DNA of 50,975 nucleotides from a virus, in IMG/VR virus record IMGVR_UViG_3300008113_000065, positions 1 to 50,975 of that record; one strand, given 5' to 3'. This document shows positions 8,812 to 15,290 of the stretch, piece by piece (within the stretch, counting starts at the first letter, position 1; every line of letters begins with the position of its first letter). The notes under the pieces were generated by a model that was given only the letters and a program-made list of their open reading frames with translations, was not told where the DNA came from and did not search any database. The translations under genes were made by a program, and so were the position numbers.

Positions 8812-9918
8812 TCATGGATAATTCTTTACTGAGGAAAACAAGCCATTGCCTTCAGCATACCAGCCTTCGCCTTCATAAACATCCAGCACATCGTTAAAAT
8901 ACTTCTCATACATCGGCGCAACTTTCTCCAGACTGAAGTTCATGCCCCATTTCCTGCAATCTTTCGGATCAATCTCATCAATATTATTGATCGCATCCAC
9001 AAAGTCACCCATCGTCCGACACCGAAAACCTGTGATACCATGGAGGTTGTTTTCTGTGAATGATCCCCAATCTGTAGTAATCGTTGGCGTTCCACATAGC
9101 AGATTCTCAACCTGAACACCTCCGAATGGCTCAATATACTGGCTAGGAACGAAACTAGCCTTTGCATTAGCCATTAGCTTTTTTCTCTTCTCCACATCAG
9201 CATAGCCAACATATTCCACATGGTCTGGCAATTTATAGCCTTCTTCTTTCTGCCCTGCGATGACTAGCTTCACTCCTGCCCTCTCTGTGGCTTGGATCGC
9301 TATATCAACACCTTTTCCACTGTAAACCCTGCCCAGATACAGAAAGTAATCTTCCTTGTGAGGATTAAACTCGAAATCCTCTACATCGAAATAATTCGGA
9401 ATGACAACATCATACCAGTCTTGCCGACAATTCCCAACAGCCTGTAAGCCGTAATATGCATGGTAAATCGCGTAACTCTCCCAGACTTTCCATCTCGCCC
9501 AATGCCCACCCGCATACCCAATGCCCGGCTCAACGCAAATCATGTCTGGATGCGCGTCACAAATCGGCCTCACTCCACTACCCCAGAAAGGCAGAATAAA
9601 ATCATGCTTCAATTTCCTTTTCCCTACCTCTTCAATCGCATTCTTGAAAAAGGTCTTATATGCGTGGTCCTGCATATTGAACTTGAAGAATGTCTTTCTC
9701 CAATCATGCGAACCATAAGACTTTTTAAAGTCATCGTTCGTCAGAACTGGCACATTCTCCGTGCAGACTAAATCCGAATCCTCATGGCCGTAGTGAATCA
9801 CTTCATGGCCTCGTTCGACCATCATCTTGCCAAACTTCACAACCTTCTGAGTATATGCACAGGCATTGAACTCTTTTGAAGTTACTGTGTGCGGAAGCGA
9901 AAGCGCGTGAAATCTCAT
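8812..9918 (-). CDS. GT4-type glycosyltransferase
   Basis: 368 aa GT-B fold enzyme. The N-terminal domain has the usual extended start (MRFHALSLPHTVTS) and a ERGHEVIHYG strand. The C-terminal donor-binding domain shows YLGRVYSGKGVDIAIQA (195-210), KLVIAGQKEEG (217-227) and the signature EPFGGVQVENLLCGTP (263-278), in which the Glu contacts the nucleotide sugar. It would transfer a sugar from an NDP-sugar donor; the acceptor is unknown. In phages such enzymes modify DNA bases, virion proteins or host surface glycans. Its neighbours, a deaminase and MazG, leave a nucleotide/DNA-modification role open, but this is speculation. Confidence 0.88.
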   Translation of the reverse strand: MRFHALSLPHTVTSKEFNACAYTQKVVKFGKMMVERGHEVIHYGHEDSDLVCTENVPVLTNDDFKKSYGSHDWRKTFFKFNMQDHAYKTFFKNAIEEVGKRKLKHDFILPFWGSGVRPICDAHPDMICVEPGIGYAGGHWARWKVWESYAIYHAYYGLQAVGNCRQDWYDVVIPNYFDVEDFEFNPHKEDYFLYLGRVYSGKGVDIAIQATERAGVKLVIAGQKEEGYKLPDHVEYVGYADVEKRKKLMANAKASFVPSQYIEPFGGVQVENLLCGTPTITTDWGSFTENNLHGITGFRCRTMGDFVDAINNIDEIDPKDCRKWGMNFSLEKVAPMYEKYFNDVLDVYEGEGWYAEGNGLFSSVKNYP

Positions 9919-9922
9919 ATAT

Positions 9923-10435
9923 TTATTTTCCTAAAATCTTTTCCCCTTCTGTATACCCTCCCCGATAAATCTCAACTCCATTTTCCTTTACTACAAACAT
10001 CGACGGCTTTGTTGAATGATCCCAATATGAGGAAAATCTTTTATCCTGCATCCTCACCAACTTTATTCCGAAGTCTTGCGCTAGCGTTATGCTCGTGATG
10101 TCCCTGTCGTAAATATCACGATAAATCACAGTCTTGATTCCATAGGATGCAATAGAACGCAAACAATCATTGCACGGCAACAATGTCACAGCAATTGTCG
10201 AACATTCATCGGGCTTCACATATCTCAAAGCATTTTGCTCGGCGTGGACGATGTAGAGCCTCCGCTTATCTCGATCAACCCAATCCTCACGCATTCCTGC
10301 TGGGAATCCGTTGTAGCCAATCCCTGCCACTGTATTATCATGTCGAAGCAAACAAGCTCCAACTTGACGCCATGGGTCTTTGCTTTTCTTCGCGGCTATC
10401 GTTGCCAATTCTAACGCATATTCGTTCCAGTTCAT
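9923..10435 (-). CDS. Deoxycytidylate (dCMP) deaminase-like protein
   Basis: 170 aa, cytidine/dCMP deaminase fold. The zinc and proton-shuttle site is explicit: HAEQNAL (His64, Glu66) and PCNDC (Cys88, Cys91). The N-terminal KDPWRQVGACLLR and GYNGFPAGM segments are typical of dCMP deaminases of the ComEB type. It would convert dCMP to dUMP, feeding dTTP synthesis. It clusters with a MazG-like enzyme, supporting a nucleotide-pool role. The start lies immediately after one copy of a 19-bp repeat, and a three-codon mini-frame ATGGCGAAATGA overlaps the start. Confidence 0.88.
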   Translation of the reverse strand: MNWNEYALELATIAAKKSKDPWRQVGACLLRHDNTVAGIGYNGFPAGMREDWVDRDKRRLYIVHAEQNALRYVKPDECSTIAVTLLPCNDCLRSIASYGIKTVIYRDIYDRDITSITLAQDFGIKLVRMQDKRFSSYWDHSTKPSMFVVKENGVEIYRGGYTEGEKILGK

Positions 10436-10494
10436 TTCGCCATCTCTGCCGATTTATTTATTCAATGCAATTCAATTCGCCATCTCTGCCGATT
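10436..10494 (-). repeat. 19-bp direct repeat, 40-bp period, in the deaminase leader
   Basis: TTCGCCATCTCTGCCGATT occurs at 10436-10454 and again at 10476-10494. One copy abuts the stop codon of the upstream gene and the other abuts the start codon of the deaminase gene. Read on the minus strand, each copy contains ATGGCGAA followed by TGA, giving two tiny three-codon frames. The second overlaps the deaminase ATG. Confidence 0.8.
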
Positions 10495-10819
10495 AAAGTT
10501 CAAACGCCCTCAACTCGCCGGGAATGTCGTCGGGGAATCTAATGCCGTCGATTTGCGCCTTGTGAAACTCTTCTATTTCTATCGCGTCTTTTAACTCGTC
10601 GCGGAGGAATGCAAGTGCGGTCTCGTATTTGTCGAAAATAGCACGCTCCGTTTCGTGCAAATATCCCATATGCTCGACAATGAAAACAGGCGACTTGCCA
10701 TAGCTCCACTTAGTCTCAATCGTCCAGTGGCAATCCATGTCCTTGTGATGGTCTCCTGCTATCAATGCATGATATTTCTCCGCAAGTTCGGTGATTTGCT
10801 TCTCAGTCTTCATCTTCAT
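10493..10819 (-). CDS. Uncharacterised protein, 108 aa
   Basis: Soluble acidic protein with WTIETKWSYGKSPVFIVEH (beta-rich), a helix FDKYETALAFLRDELKDAIE and a C-terminal DDIPGELRAFEL. The start overlaps the end of the preceding gene by 17 nt; a second in-frame ATG lies two codons in. The family is not recognised. It sits in a cluster of small genes between MazG-like and deaminase genes. Confidence 0.65.
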   Translation of the reverse strand: MKMKTEKQITELAEKYHALIAGDHHKDMDCHWTIETKWSYGKSPVFIVEHMGYLHETERAIFDKYETALAFLRDELKDAIEIEEFHKAQIDGIRFPDDIPGELRAFEL

Positions 10820-11198
10820 CGGGATGGAATGGATTCTCGTTTTCCAGCTTGTTGAATGCGTGCGCCAGCTCGTGGTGGAAATGCTCTTCCGTAAAGTCGC
10901 CCTGATTCAATTTGAAGATGCAAGCGGACACTATTCGCAAAAGCCGTGTGTAGGCGAAAGCCGTTGCCAACATTGCCTGAGTTGCCTGCCCGTAGTCGGC
11001 GAACATTGGCGCCCCATCGTCACCGATTTCTTCGCTCCCATTGTTTTCCAGCAAAGCCAACAGCCATCCGGCGAAAAGGTCGAGACTGTGAACGAACTCA
11101 TTCGGGTTGATGCTGTCTGTTGGTTCGGCGTGTTGGCTTTCCATGTCTGCCTGTCCATCGGCAAACCCTTCCCAATAGTCTTGCGATTTGTCACTCAT
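10803..11198 (-). CDS. Uncharacterised acidic protein, 131 aa
   Basis: I chose the ATG at 11198 because it overlaps the stop of the MazG-like gene as ATGA; in-frame ATGs five and two codons upstream are less likely. The protein begins MSDKSQDYWEGFADGQADME, a pattern seen in several phage hypotheticals. It has a helical core (LDLFAGWLLALLENN and QATQAMLATAFAYTRLLRI) and an acidic His-containing end (FHHELAHAFNKLENENPFHP). No enzymatic assignment can be made. Confidence 0.65.
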   Translation of the reverse strand: MSDKSQDYWEGFADGQADMESQHAEPTDSINPNEFVHSLDLFAGWLLALLENNGSEEIGDDGAPMFADYGQATQAMLATAFAYTRLLRIVSACIFKLNQGDFTEEHFHHELAHAFNKLENENPFHPDEDED

Positions 11199-11668
11199 TG
11201 GCATGATTCGCACTCTTCATCTTCCATATTGCAAGCGCGAGGAACGATCTCGTTGAAATCGTCATCAGGTTCTTTCTCTGCCTTGACTTCGCTCCCGTGG
11301 TCCTTGTCTGCTCGTTGGATTGCGGCAGCGTCAGAATAGCTTTTCCCATATCTGATCGAAAGCTTCGAGGTATTCGCGGCGATTGCGCTTTCAATGTCAA
11401 CCCCGATGGAGTCCAGCATGCCGGCAATGTAAAACAGCAAGTCGCCGCATTCTTCGACAATGTTGGCAATGTCTAACTGCTTGCGGTAAATAGTGGCCTT
11501 TTTCACTGCATCGAGTAACTCGCCAGCTTCTCCACTGATTCCCACGGCCATATGCAAGCGGTGACAATCTTCGGGAGTTAGTTCTTCGGCTATGACTGAT
11601 CCAGCCTTGCAAAGTTTGCGAACGAATTCGCGGTGCGTTTCGTATTTCATAGGCTCCCCCATTATCAT
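11195..11668 (-). CDS. MazG-like nucleotide pyrophosphohydrolase
   Basis: About 157 aa from the ATG that overlaps the upstream stop (ATGA). The all-alpha MazG/dUTPase-like core is visible: SGEAGELLDAVKKA (EAGEL near 47-51) and NIVEECGDLLFYIAGML (EECGD near 72-76). These Glu/Asp residues form the usual Mg-binding site. A third element, NTSKLSIRYGKSYSD, is also typical. It would hydrolyse (d)NTPs to monophosphates. The last 40 residues are an acidic Cys-containing tail (EECESCQ) beyond the core. An alternative start at 11650 follows a GGGGGAG stretch, but the spacing is short. Confidence 0.85.
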   Translation of the reverse strand: MIMGEPMKYETHREFVRKLCKAGSVIAEELTPEDCHRLHMAVGISGEAGELLDAVKKATIYRKQLDIANIVEECGDLLFYIAGMLDSIGVDIESAIAANTSKLSIRYGKSYSDAAAIQRADKDHGSEVKAEKEPDDDFNEIVPRACNMEDEECESCQ

Positions 11669-11913
11669 GGTTTTTTCCGTCCGCAATCTGTTTTTTCAGC
11701 TAGGAAAAGCTCCAGCGTGCGAATCCCCTTTTCTAACTCATCAATCGCCTCCTCCCGGCTCCTTAGTGCTTCCAGTAGCGTCTTGATGAAAAGGGCGGAG
11801 TTTTCAGCGGTTGGGTTCTTTTCGTATGCGTGAGATAAAATCTCTAACTCGGTCTTAGTTTTTCGGGACATAGGGCGGTGAATAGTGGCGGGAAATTGCG
11901 CGAAGTCAATCAC
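11665..11913 (-). CDS. Uncharacterised helical protein, 82 aa
   Basis: Encodes a helix-rich protein (KTKTELEILSHAYEK, LLEALRSREEAIDELEKGIRTLE) ending in a basic CGRKKP. The GTG start at 11913 is preceded by AGGA at good spacing; an ATG fourteen codons in (MSRKTK) is the alternative. The stop overlaps the MazG-like start by 4 nt, so the two are coupled. No family recognised. Confidence 0.6.
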   Translation of the reverse strand: MIDFAQFPATIHRPMSRKTKTELEILSHAYEKNPTAENSALFIKTLLEALRSREEAIDELEKGIRTLELFLAEKTDCGRKKP

Positions 11914-11951
11914 GGGCTTCCTGCGCTCTGCAATGGCATTGCATGGGGAGT

Positions 11952-12018
11952 TTTACCTATCGGGAAAAAATAGGCTATCCCGTGAAAGGTTCGGCGAGAT
12001 TATTACCTAACGGGAAAA
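11952..12018 (-). repeat. Tandem TTTTCCCGnTAGGTAA elements upstream of the 82-aa gene
   Basis: On the plus strand ACCTATCGGGAAAA (11955-11968) and ACCTAACGGGAAAA (12005-12018) are spaced exactly 50 bp apart. A related CTATCCCGTGAAAGG lies between them in opposite orientation. They fill the 131-bp gap between the small terminase stop and the next gene. They may be protein-binding sites or a promoter element for the minus-strand genes; no clear -10/-35 pair is seen. Confidence 0.5.
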
Positions 12019-12044
12019 CCTGCGCTGAGATTGTGTCTCGTTAT

Positions 12045-12515
12045 CTATTCAGATTCTACAATCTCGGCCTCGATTGGTTCGGCATCTTGAATCCTTGCAA
12101 TCGGTGCAGCGAGTTCTTTCAGCGAGTCCCTAGTGTCTCGATCTGGAACGGCGAAGCTAATCTTGAAGTTAGTGTTGCCAGTTTGCTCAATCTCTACTTT
12201 GTCGCCGTATTTCTTCGGTGCCAGCTTGGACGCATACCATTTCAGCGCATCCATGCGGAGCCTACCAATCGGCGCATCATGTGAGTTCATGGCTTCATCT
12301 AGAACCCTGTTGGCCAGAGTGTCGGCTTGTCTCGCTCTCGCACGAGCGTAGTTTTCGGCGAAGTCTGGAAAAGCATCTTGCCAATCGTAGACTGTGGAGA
12401 TGTGAGGCATCTCTGGGAGTGTGCAGATTTGTGTGAGGGTTAACCCTGCTTCTAGCATCTTGCAAATTTCCTTAGCTGTTTCGGGCGCATATTCAACTGG
12501 AATCTTTTCTGTCAT
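12045..12515 (-). CDS. terS: Terminase small subunit
   Basis: 156 aa from the ATG at 12515; a TTG twelve codons upstream (12551) is possible but its spacing to AAGGA is poor. An N-terminal helix-turn-helix is clear: YAPETAKEICKMLEAGLTLT, then QICTLPEMPHISTVYDWQ. Next come a long helical oligomerisation segment (FAENYARARARQADTLANRVL) and ALKWYASKLAPKKYGDK, all standard for small terminases of this type. It recognises the packaging site and loads the large subunit. It is the first gene of the leftward operon, about 80 nt downstream of a likely promoter. Confidence 0.85.
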   Translation of the reverse strand: MTEKIPVEYAPETAKEICKMLEAGLTLTQICTLPEMPHISTVYDWQDAFPDFAENYARARARQADTLANRVLDEAMNSHDAPIGRLRMDALKWYASKLAPKKYGDKVEIEQTGNTNFKISFAVPDRDTRDSLKELAAPIARIQDAEPIEAEIVESE

Positions 12516-12592
12516 GGTTTCTATGGGTAACTGAAAAAAAGTGCTTGCCAAGTCCTTTTTTCTGTGGCTACCCTCAGCCGCAACGCGGATGC

Positions 12593-12612
12593 AATATGAT
12601 TGAAATCATATT
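12593..12612. promoter_or_regulatory. Palindromic operator candidate
   Basis: Nine-base arms AATATGATT and AATCATATT separated by only GA form a near-perfect palindrome. It overlaps the -10 hexamer of the leftward promoter candidate, the usual place for a repressor or activator dimer to act. No regulator gene of obvious partner type lies next to it. Confidence 0.55.
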
Positions 12613-12632
12613 TTCCCGTCAGTTGCTTGCAA
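12605..12632 (-). promoter_or_regulatory. Sigma-70-like promoter candidate for the terS operon
   Basis: On the minus strand TTGCAA (12627-12632) and TATGAT (12605-12610) are separated by 16 bp. Transcription would begin near 12597 and enter terS after an 80-nt leader. The -10 lies inside the palindrome, suggesting regulated expression. Prediction by eye only. Confidence 0.5.
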
Positions 12633-12835
12633 TGAATGGACTGAATGTATTCGCCATCTAATCGGGATTAGTTGGCATGATAATTAATTCGCGAAGTTAT
12701 CAGATTGGCATGGAAAATGTATCTGGCAAATTGCTGGCAACATTCCCCTGCCTCTTACGGGCGGGAAGTTGCAAAATCTGATTTTTCTTTTGGTCTCTCA
12801 AAATGTTTTTTTCAGATTTTTTGAGAAATTTATTC

Positions 12836-12870
12836 GCCCGCAAACCCGCATGGGATGCGGTTCCGTGGGC
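12836..12870. other. Two-part hairpin in the early leader region
   Basis: Inner stem CCGCAT-GGG-ATGCGG (12846-12860) is perfect; an outer GCCC (12836-12839) pairs with GGGC (12867-12870). No U-run follows on either strand, so it is not a standard intrinsic terminator. It could be a transcript 5' structure, an antitermination-type element or a protein site. Confidence 0.6.
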
Positions 12871-12984
12871 TAGTCAATAAAATAAATGCGTGCGAGAGAA
12901 AATATTTTTTCACTTTTTTCTTGGTGTTCGCGAGAGTCTGCGCGAGTCTCTTTTCAGTGAACGACGCAACCCGCGACGCTCCGA

Positions 12985-13257
12985 AAAACCAAATAGAAAC
13001 CAAATCAAAATGAAATACCTTCCAACTCTCGATCTCTGGAACAACGCAACTCAGCAAGCCGTTTTGACTGGCCAAATCAAACTCCAATGTGGCCAATGGG
13101 TGAAGTGCGGAAATTCAAAACCTTCCCGCTTCGTGAAAACCACAGGCCGCTCTCTGTGGGTTGCTCATCCACAGGGAACTCCAGCAGCAACACGGGAAAG
13201 ATTCCTGAATCTTGTTTCATTTGCTTCCCGCTAATCTCAACCAAAACCAAATAGAAA
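12985..13257 (+). repeat. 15-mer leader element AAAACCAAATAGAAA, two copies
   Basis: Identical AAAACCAAATAGAAA copies lie at 12985-12999 and 13243-13257, each ending exactly 10 nt before the ATG of the first and second early genes. Neither gene has a purine-rich SD, so the element may serve translation or transcription initiation. Confidence 0.65.
13010..13234 (+). CDS. First early gene, conserved phage hypothetical, 74 aa
   Basis: Begins MKYLPTLDLWNNATQQAVLT and continues GQIKLQCGQWVKCGNSKPSR, ending with a helix. The IKLQCGQWVKCG core with two Cys, and the start at the ATG following an A-rich leader, look like a small phage protein family I have seen as hypothetical; no function is known to me. 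The ATG at 13010 is preferred over a longer frame because the upstream 40 codons are Arg-rich leader sequence. The gene carries the 15-mer leader element 10 nt before its ATG. Confidence 0.7.
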   Translation: MKYLPTLDLWNNATQQAVLTGQIKLQCGQWVKCGNSKPSRFVKTTGRSLWVAHPQGTPAATRERFLNLVSFASR

Positions 13258-13267
13258 AACCAAACAA

Positions 13268-13600
13268 ATGAAAACCACATTGTCCACTACTGAAGCTGCT
13301 GAAATTCTAATCTCCGACACCTGCGCCAATTGGAGCCGTGCCGGGGCGTTTGCCCTTGTTGAATATCTCGAAGAACTCGAAGATTCGACGGGCGAGGAAA
13401 TGGAATTTGATCGGGTCTCTATTCGATGCGATTTCTCCGAATATGATTCTCCTCAGGAAGCCGCTGAAGATTACGGCTGGAAGCCTGATTCCCATATCGA
13501 GGAGGATGGTTCCGAATGTGATGCGGACGCTTTGCAATGGCTGGAAAGCCGAACAAGCGTTATCGAGTTCGGCGGCGGCGTGATCATTCAAAATTTCTAA
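13268..13600 (+). CDS. Small acidic early protein, 110 aa
   Basis: Strongly acidic protein: LVEYLEELEDSTGEEMEFD, SIRCDFSEYDSPQEAAEDYG, then DGSECDADALQW and a beta-rich hydrophobic end IEFGGGVIIQNF. The EEMEFDxVxIRCDFSEYxSxxEAAEDYG pattern recurs in early regions of other phages as a hypothetical. The high negative charge could indicate a DNA mimic or anti-restriction role, but no ArdA signature is certain. It follows the second copy of the 15-mer leader element. Confidence 0.75.
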   Translation: MKTTLSTTEAAEILISDTCANWSRAGAFALVEYLEELEDSTGEEMEFDRVSIRCDFSEYDSPQEAAEDYGWKPDSHIEEDGSECDADALQWLESRTSVIEFGGGVIIQNF

Positions 13601-13603
13601 TCC

Positions 13604-13882
13604 ATGCGAACCTTTTTAATTCACAAGCAAAAACCATTTCAAACCATGCAAACCTTACCAGCCTCATCAATCGAGTTTTTGCCAGTCGGCGAGATTGTCG
13701 ATCTTTATGACTTGGGAAGTCTTTCGGAATTTGAATTTGTGAACCTGCTAGAAAGGCGTTGGACATTTCTAGATAAGAAAACAAGAACCTGCACAAGTGC
13801 AGATTCCTCTTGGAATGATTTCCAGCTTTGGAAATCTGAGACGCGCGAAATTAACGAAATCCTAGAAAAACTTCCTGTCTAA
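13604..13882 (+). CDS. Uncharacterised early protein, up to 92 aa
   Basis: The core reads FLPVGEIVDLYDLGSLSEFE, then LLERRWTFLDKKTRTC and a helical acidic end. Two starts are possible: ATG 13604, four nt after the preceding stop, or ATG 13646, which sits after an AACCATTTCAAACC leader like those of its neighbours. I lean to 13646 by leader similarity but report the longer frame. No domain recognised. Confidence 0.6.
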   Translation: MRTFLIHKQKPFQTMQTLPASSIEFLPVGEIVDLYDLGSLSEFEFVNLLERRWTFLDKKTRTCTSADSSWNDFQLWKSETREINEILEKLPV

Positions 13883-13886
13883 TAAT

Positions 13887-14228
13887 ATGCAAACTTTAGA
13901 AACCATTTACACATTTCACACGCGCAATTTTTGCGTTAAAGTTGAAGCGCTGCCCGAATATGATCCAGATTTGTCTTTTGATGAGTCAGGAGAAACGGCG
14001 GAAATGATAGAACGCGGGGATTGGCTCTGTTTTTCCGTTCGCGCTTCTCTTTCTTTCCGCGAGTCAGACATTGCGGAGGATTATTTAGGGAATTGCATTT
14101 ACGAAAACTTCCATGATTTCCGCGACAATATCGGAAGCAAAAACGGATCTTATTTTTCCGACATGGTGCGCCAAGTGATAAGAGAAGGGCGCGAAAACAT
14201 GAAAAACATTCCAACTCTTCGCAAATAA
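13887..14228 (+). CDS. Uncharacterised early protein, 113 aa
   Basis: Begins MQTLETIYTFHTRNFCVKVE and has an acidic midsection (EYDPDLSFDESGETAEMI), then beta-strand-like FSVRASLSFRESD and a helical basic end. It overlaps the next gene as TAATG, implying translational coupling. Not recognised; perhaps a host-takeover or anti-defence protein by position. Confidence 0.65.
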   Translation: MQTLETIYTFHTRNFCVKVEALPEYDPDLSFDESGETAEMIERGDWLCFSVRASLSFRESDIAEDYLGNCIYENFHDFRDNIGSKNGSYFSDMVRQVIREGRENMKNIPTLRK

Positions 14229-14368
14229 TGAAATCATTTAATTCCAACCGCCTCCGCAATCATTTCCGTGATGCAATGCAGGAAGGTCTTGCGCCAATAT
14301 CTGACGCTGATTTCTCCCGCATTGCTCGTGCCTTCCAATATCTAACCAAAAGAATCACAAGAAAATGA
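14228..14368 (+). CDS. Small basic early protein, 46 aa
   Basis: Starts at an ATG fused to the preceding stop (TAATG) and ends in ATGA shared with the next start. The product is basic: MKSFNSNRLRNHFRDAMQEG, then DADFSRIARAFQYLTKRITR. Both couplings and plausible amino-acid composition support a real gene. Function unknown. Confidence 0.6.
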   Translation: MKSFNSNRLRNHFRDAMQEGLAPISDADFSRIARAFQYLTKRITRK

Positions 14369-14706
14369 AAAACCAACATACTCCCGGCTCGTGGGTTCAT
14401 ACAAAAAACGATCCTCGCCTTTGCATTAAAGGCATGGAAAAGCTCCATTGCGTTTCAAGGCGAAGGGAGGAATTTGCCGACATAGTTTTCGAGACTATCG
14501 CCGAAAACATTTCTGAACATGATGTGCCACTTATTTCCGCTTCCCCCGATTTGCTTGACGCTGCAGAGTCATGCCTTGAAATTATGATCCGCGCAATCGG
14601 CGAGCGTTTGCCAATAAATCGCGGCACGGAATGCGAAGAGACGGATTGGCTAACGGCTATTAGAAAAGCCCGCGCAGCGATTGCAAAGGCGAAAGGGGAA
14701 GCGTGA
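14365..14706 (+). CDS. HTPGSW-type phage hypothetical, 113 aa
   Basis: The N-terminal HTPGSW, central LISASPDLLDAAESCLEI and C-terminal TAIRKARAAIAKAKGEA place it in a very common phage family of unknown function (HTPGPW ... SPDLLxAL ... ARAAIAKA). Such proteins occur in early regions of siphoviruses and podoviruses. Coupled to neighbours by ATGA upstream and GTGA downstream overlaps. Confidence 0.8.
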   Translation: MKNQHTPGSWVHTKNDPRLCIKGMEKLHCVSRRREEFADIVFETIAENISEHDVPLISASPDLLDAAESCLEIMIRAIGERLPINRGTECEETDWLTAIRKARAAIAKAKGEA

Positions 14707-14846
14707 ACCTCCCTCCATGCCATCAAGACAGCGCAAGGCATTCTCTGTGGATTGCAAGGGTTCAGGAACTCGAAAACGAGGGACTTGATACCAGTGACGC
14801 ACAAGGGATCGCCGACATGGAATTTGAACCAATCAAGAAGCCATAA
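14703..14846 (+). CDS. Small early protein, 47 aa (GTG start)
   Basis: A GTG start overlaps the upstream TGA (GTGA). The product MNLPPCHQDSARHSLWIARV, then QELENEGLDTSDAQGIADM, is helical and acidic. The DTSDAQGIADMEF segment resembles the C-terminal tails of several small phage hypotheticals. Real by coupling and spacing; function unknown. Confidence 0.55.
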   Translation: MNLPPCHQDSARHSLWIARVQELENEGLDTSDAQGIADMEFEPIKKP

Positions 14847-14848
14847 TA

Positions 14849-14989
14849 ATGACACGAGCCAAAACCATTCAAGAAATCCTTCAAGAACAAAGAGAGGAAC
14901 GAGACCGCGAGCGGATGGCCGCTTTACTTCTCAAATTATTCTTTGCCCATCTCATAATCGTCACACTTTATTTTTACTTCTCAAAATAA
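14849..14989 (+). CDS. Small membrane peptide, 46 aa
   Basis: A charged N-terminal helix (TIQEILQEQREERDRERMAA) leads into a single hydrophobic segment LLLKLFFAHLIIVTLYFYF. It starts 2 nt after the previous stop and its TAA overlaps the next ATG (TAATG). Likely a single-pass inner-membrane peptide; possible roles such as superinfection exclusion are speculative. Confidence 0.55.
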   Translation: MTRAKTIQEILQEQREERDRERMAALLLKLFFAHLIIVTLYFYFSK

Positions 14990-15144
14990 TGAATAAATAT
15001 CTTTTAATTGAAATGCGCGATCTCTTGGAGTTTTTAGTCAAACAAGCGCGCAAGCACGATCTCGATGAGGTCAAAATTGCACGCCCTAGAGCCGTAGAAT
15101 TGGCTAGAAAATGCCGTGAAGCATTGAAGGAGGTGAAAGCATGA
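14989..15144 (+). CDS. Small helical protein, 51 aa
   Basis: Starts in the TAATG junction with the preceding membrane peptide. The sequence MNKYLLIEMRDLLEFLVKQA then RKHDLDEVKIARPRAVELAR is a compact basic helical protein. A longer in-frame upstream extension overlaps two other genes and is rejected. Function unknown. Confidence 0.6.
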   Translation: MNKYLLIEMRDLLEFLVKQARKHDLDEVKIARPRAVELARKCREALKEVKA

Positions 15145-15290
15145 GTGCCATAGAAAAGCAATATCAAACCTGCCTCCCTCCTGAGGCATATATGCGAATA
15201 ATCAAGGCGGCTAATAATGACTCGCCACCAAAGTTCAAAAGTTCATTCTATCCCCCAAAACAAACCAAACCAAAACCAAAAAATAAATGA
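15141..15290 (+). CDS. Small early protein, 49 aa
   Basis: The ATG lies in an ATGA overlap and is preceded by AAGGAGGTGA, one of the strongest SD sites in the window. The product has SAIEKQYQTCLPPEAYMRII and a Pro/Lys-rich tail (YPPKQTKPKPKNK). The tail is partly dictated by the A-rich CCAAAA leader of the next gene. Its TGA overlaps the next ATG. Confidence 0.6.
   Translation: MSAIEKQYQTCLPPEAYMRIIKAANNDSPPKFKSSFYPPKQTKPKPKNK

Larger units (their letters stand above)
12516..13009. promoter_or_regulatory. Divergent control region between packaging and early operons
   Basis: About 494 bp with no convincing gene, between leftward terS and rightward early genes. It holds a leftward promoter-like pair with an overlapping palindrome (12593-12632), repeated TGGCA motifs (TTGGCATG near 12671 and 12706, CTGGCAA near 12725 and 12735), an inverted repeat in a T-rich tract (12796-12826), a strong two-part hairpin (12836-12870), three GCGAG repeats (12890-12950) and an A-rich leader before the first early gene. 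No clear rightward -35/-10 pair could be picked by eye. Confidence 0.7.

Noticed and set aside
12671-12745. Sigma-54-like promoter from repeated TGGCA motifs
   Set aside because: The TGGCA boxes are not followed by a GC at the required spacing to form a -24/-12 pair.
14752-14988. N-terminal extension that would make the 51-aa protein at 14989 130 aa long
   Set aside because: It overlaps two coupled small genes and reads as Ser/Arg/Asn-rich shadow; the TAATG junction at 14989 is a better start.
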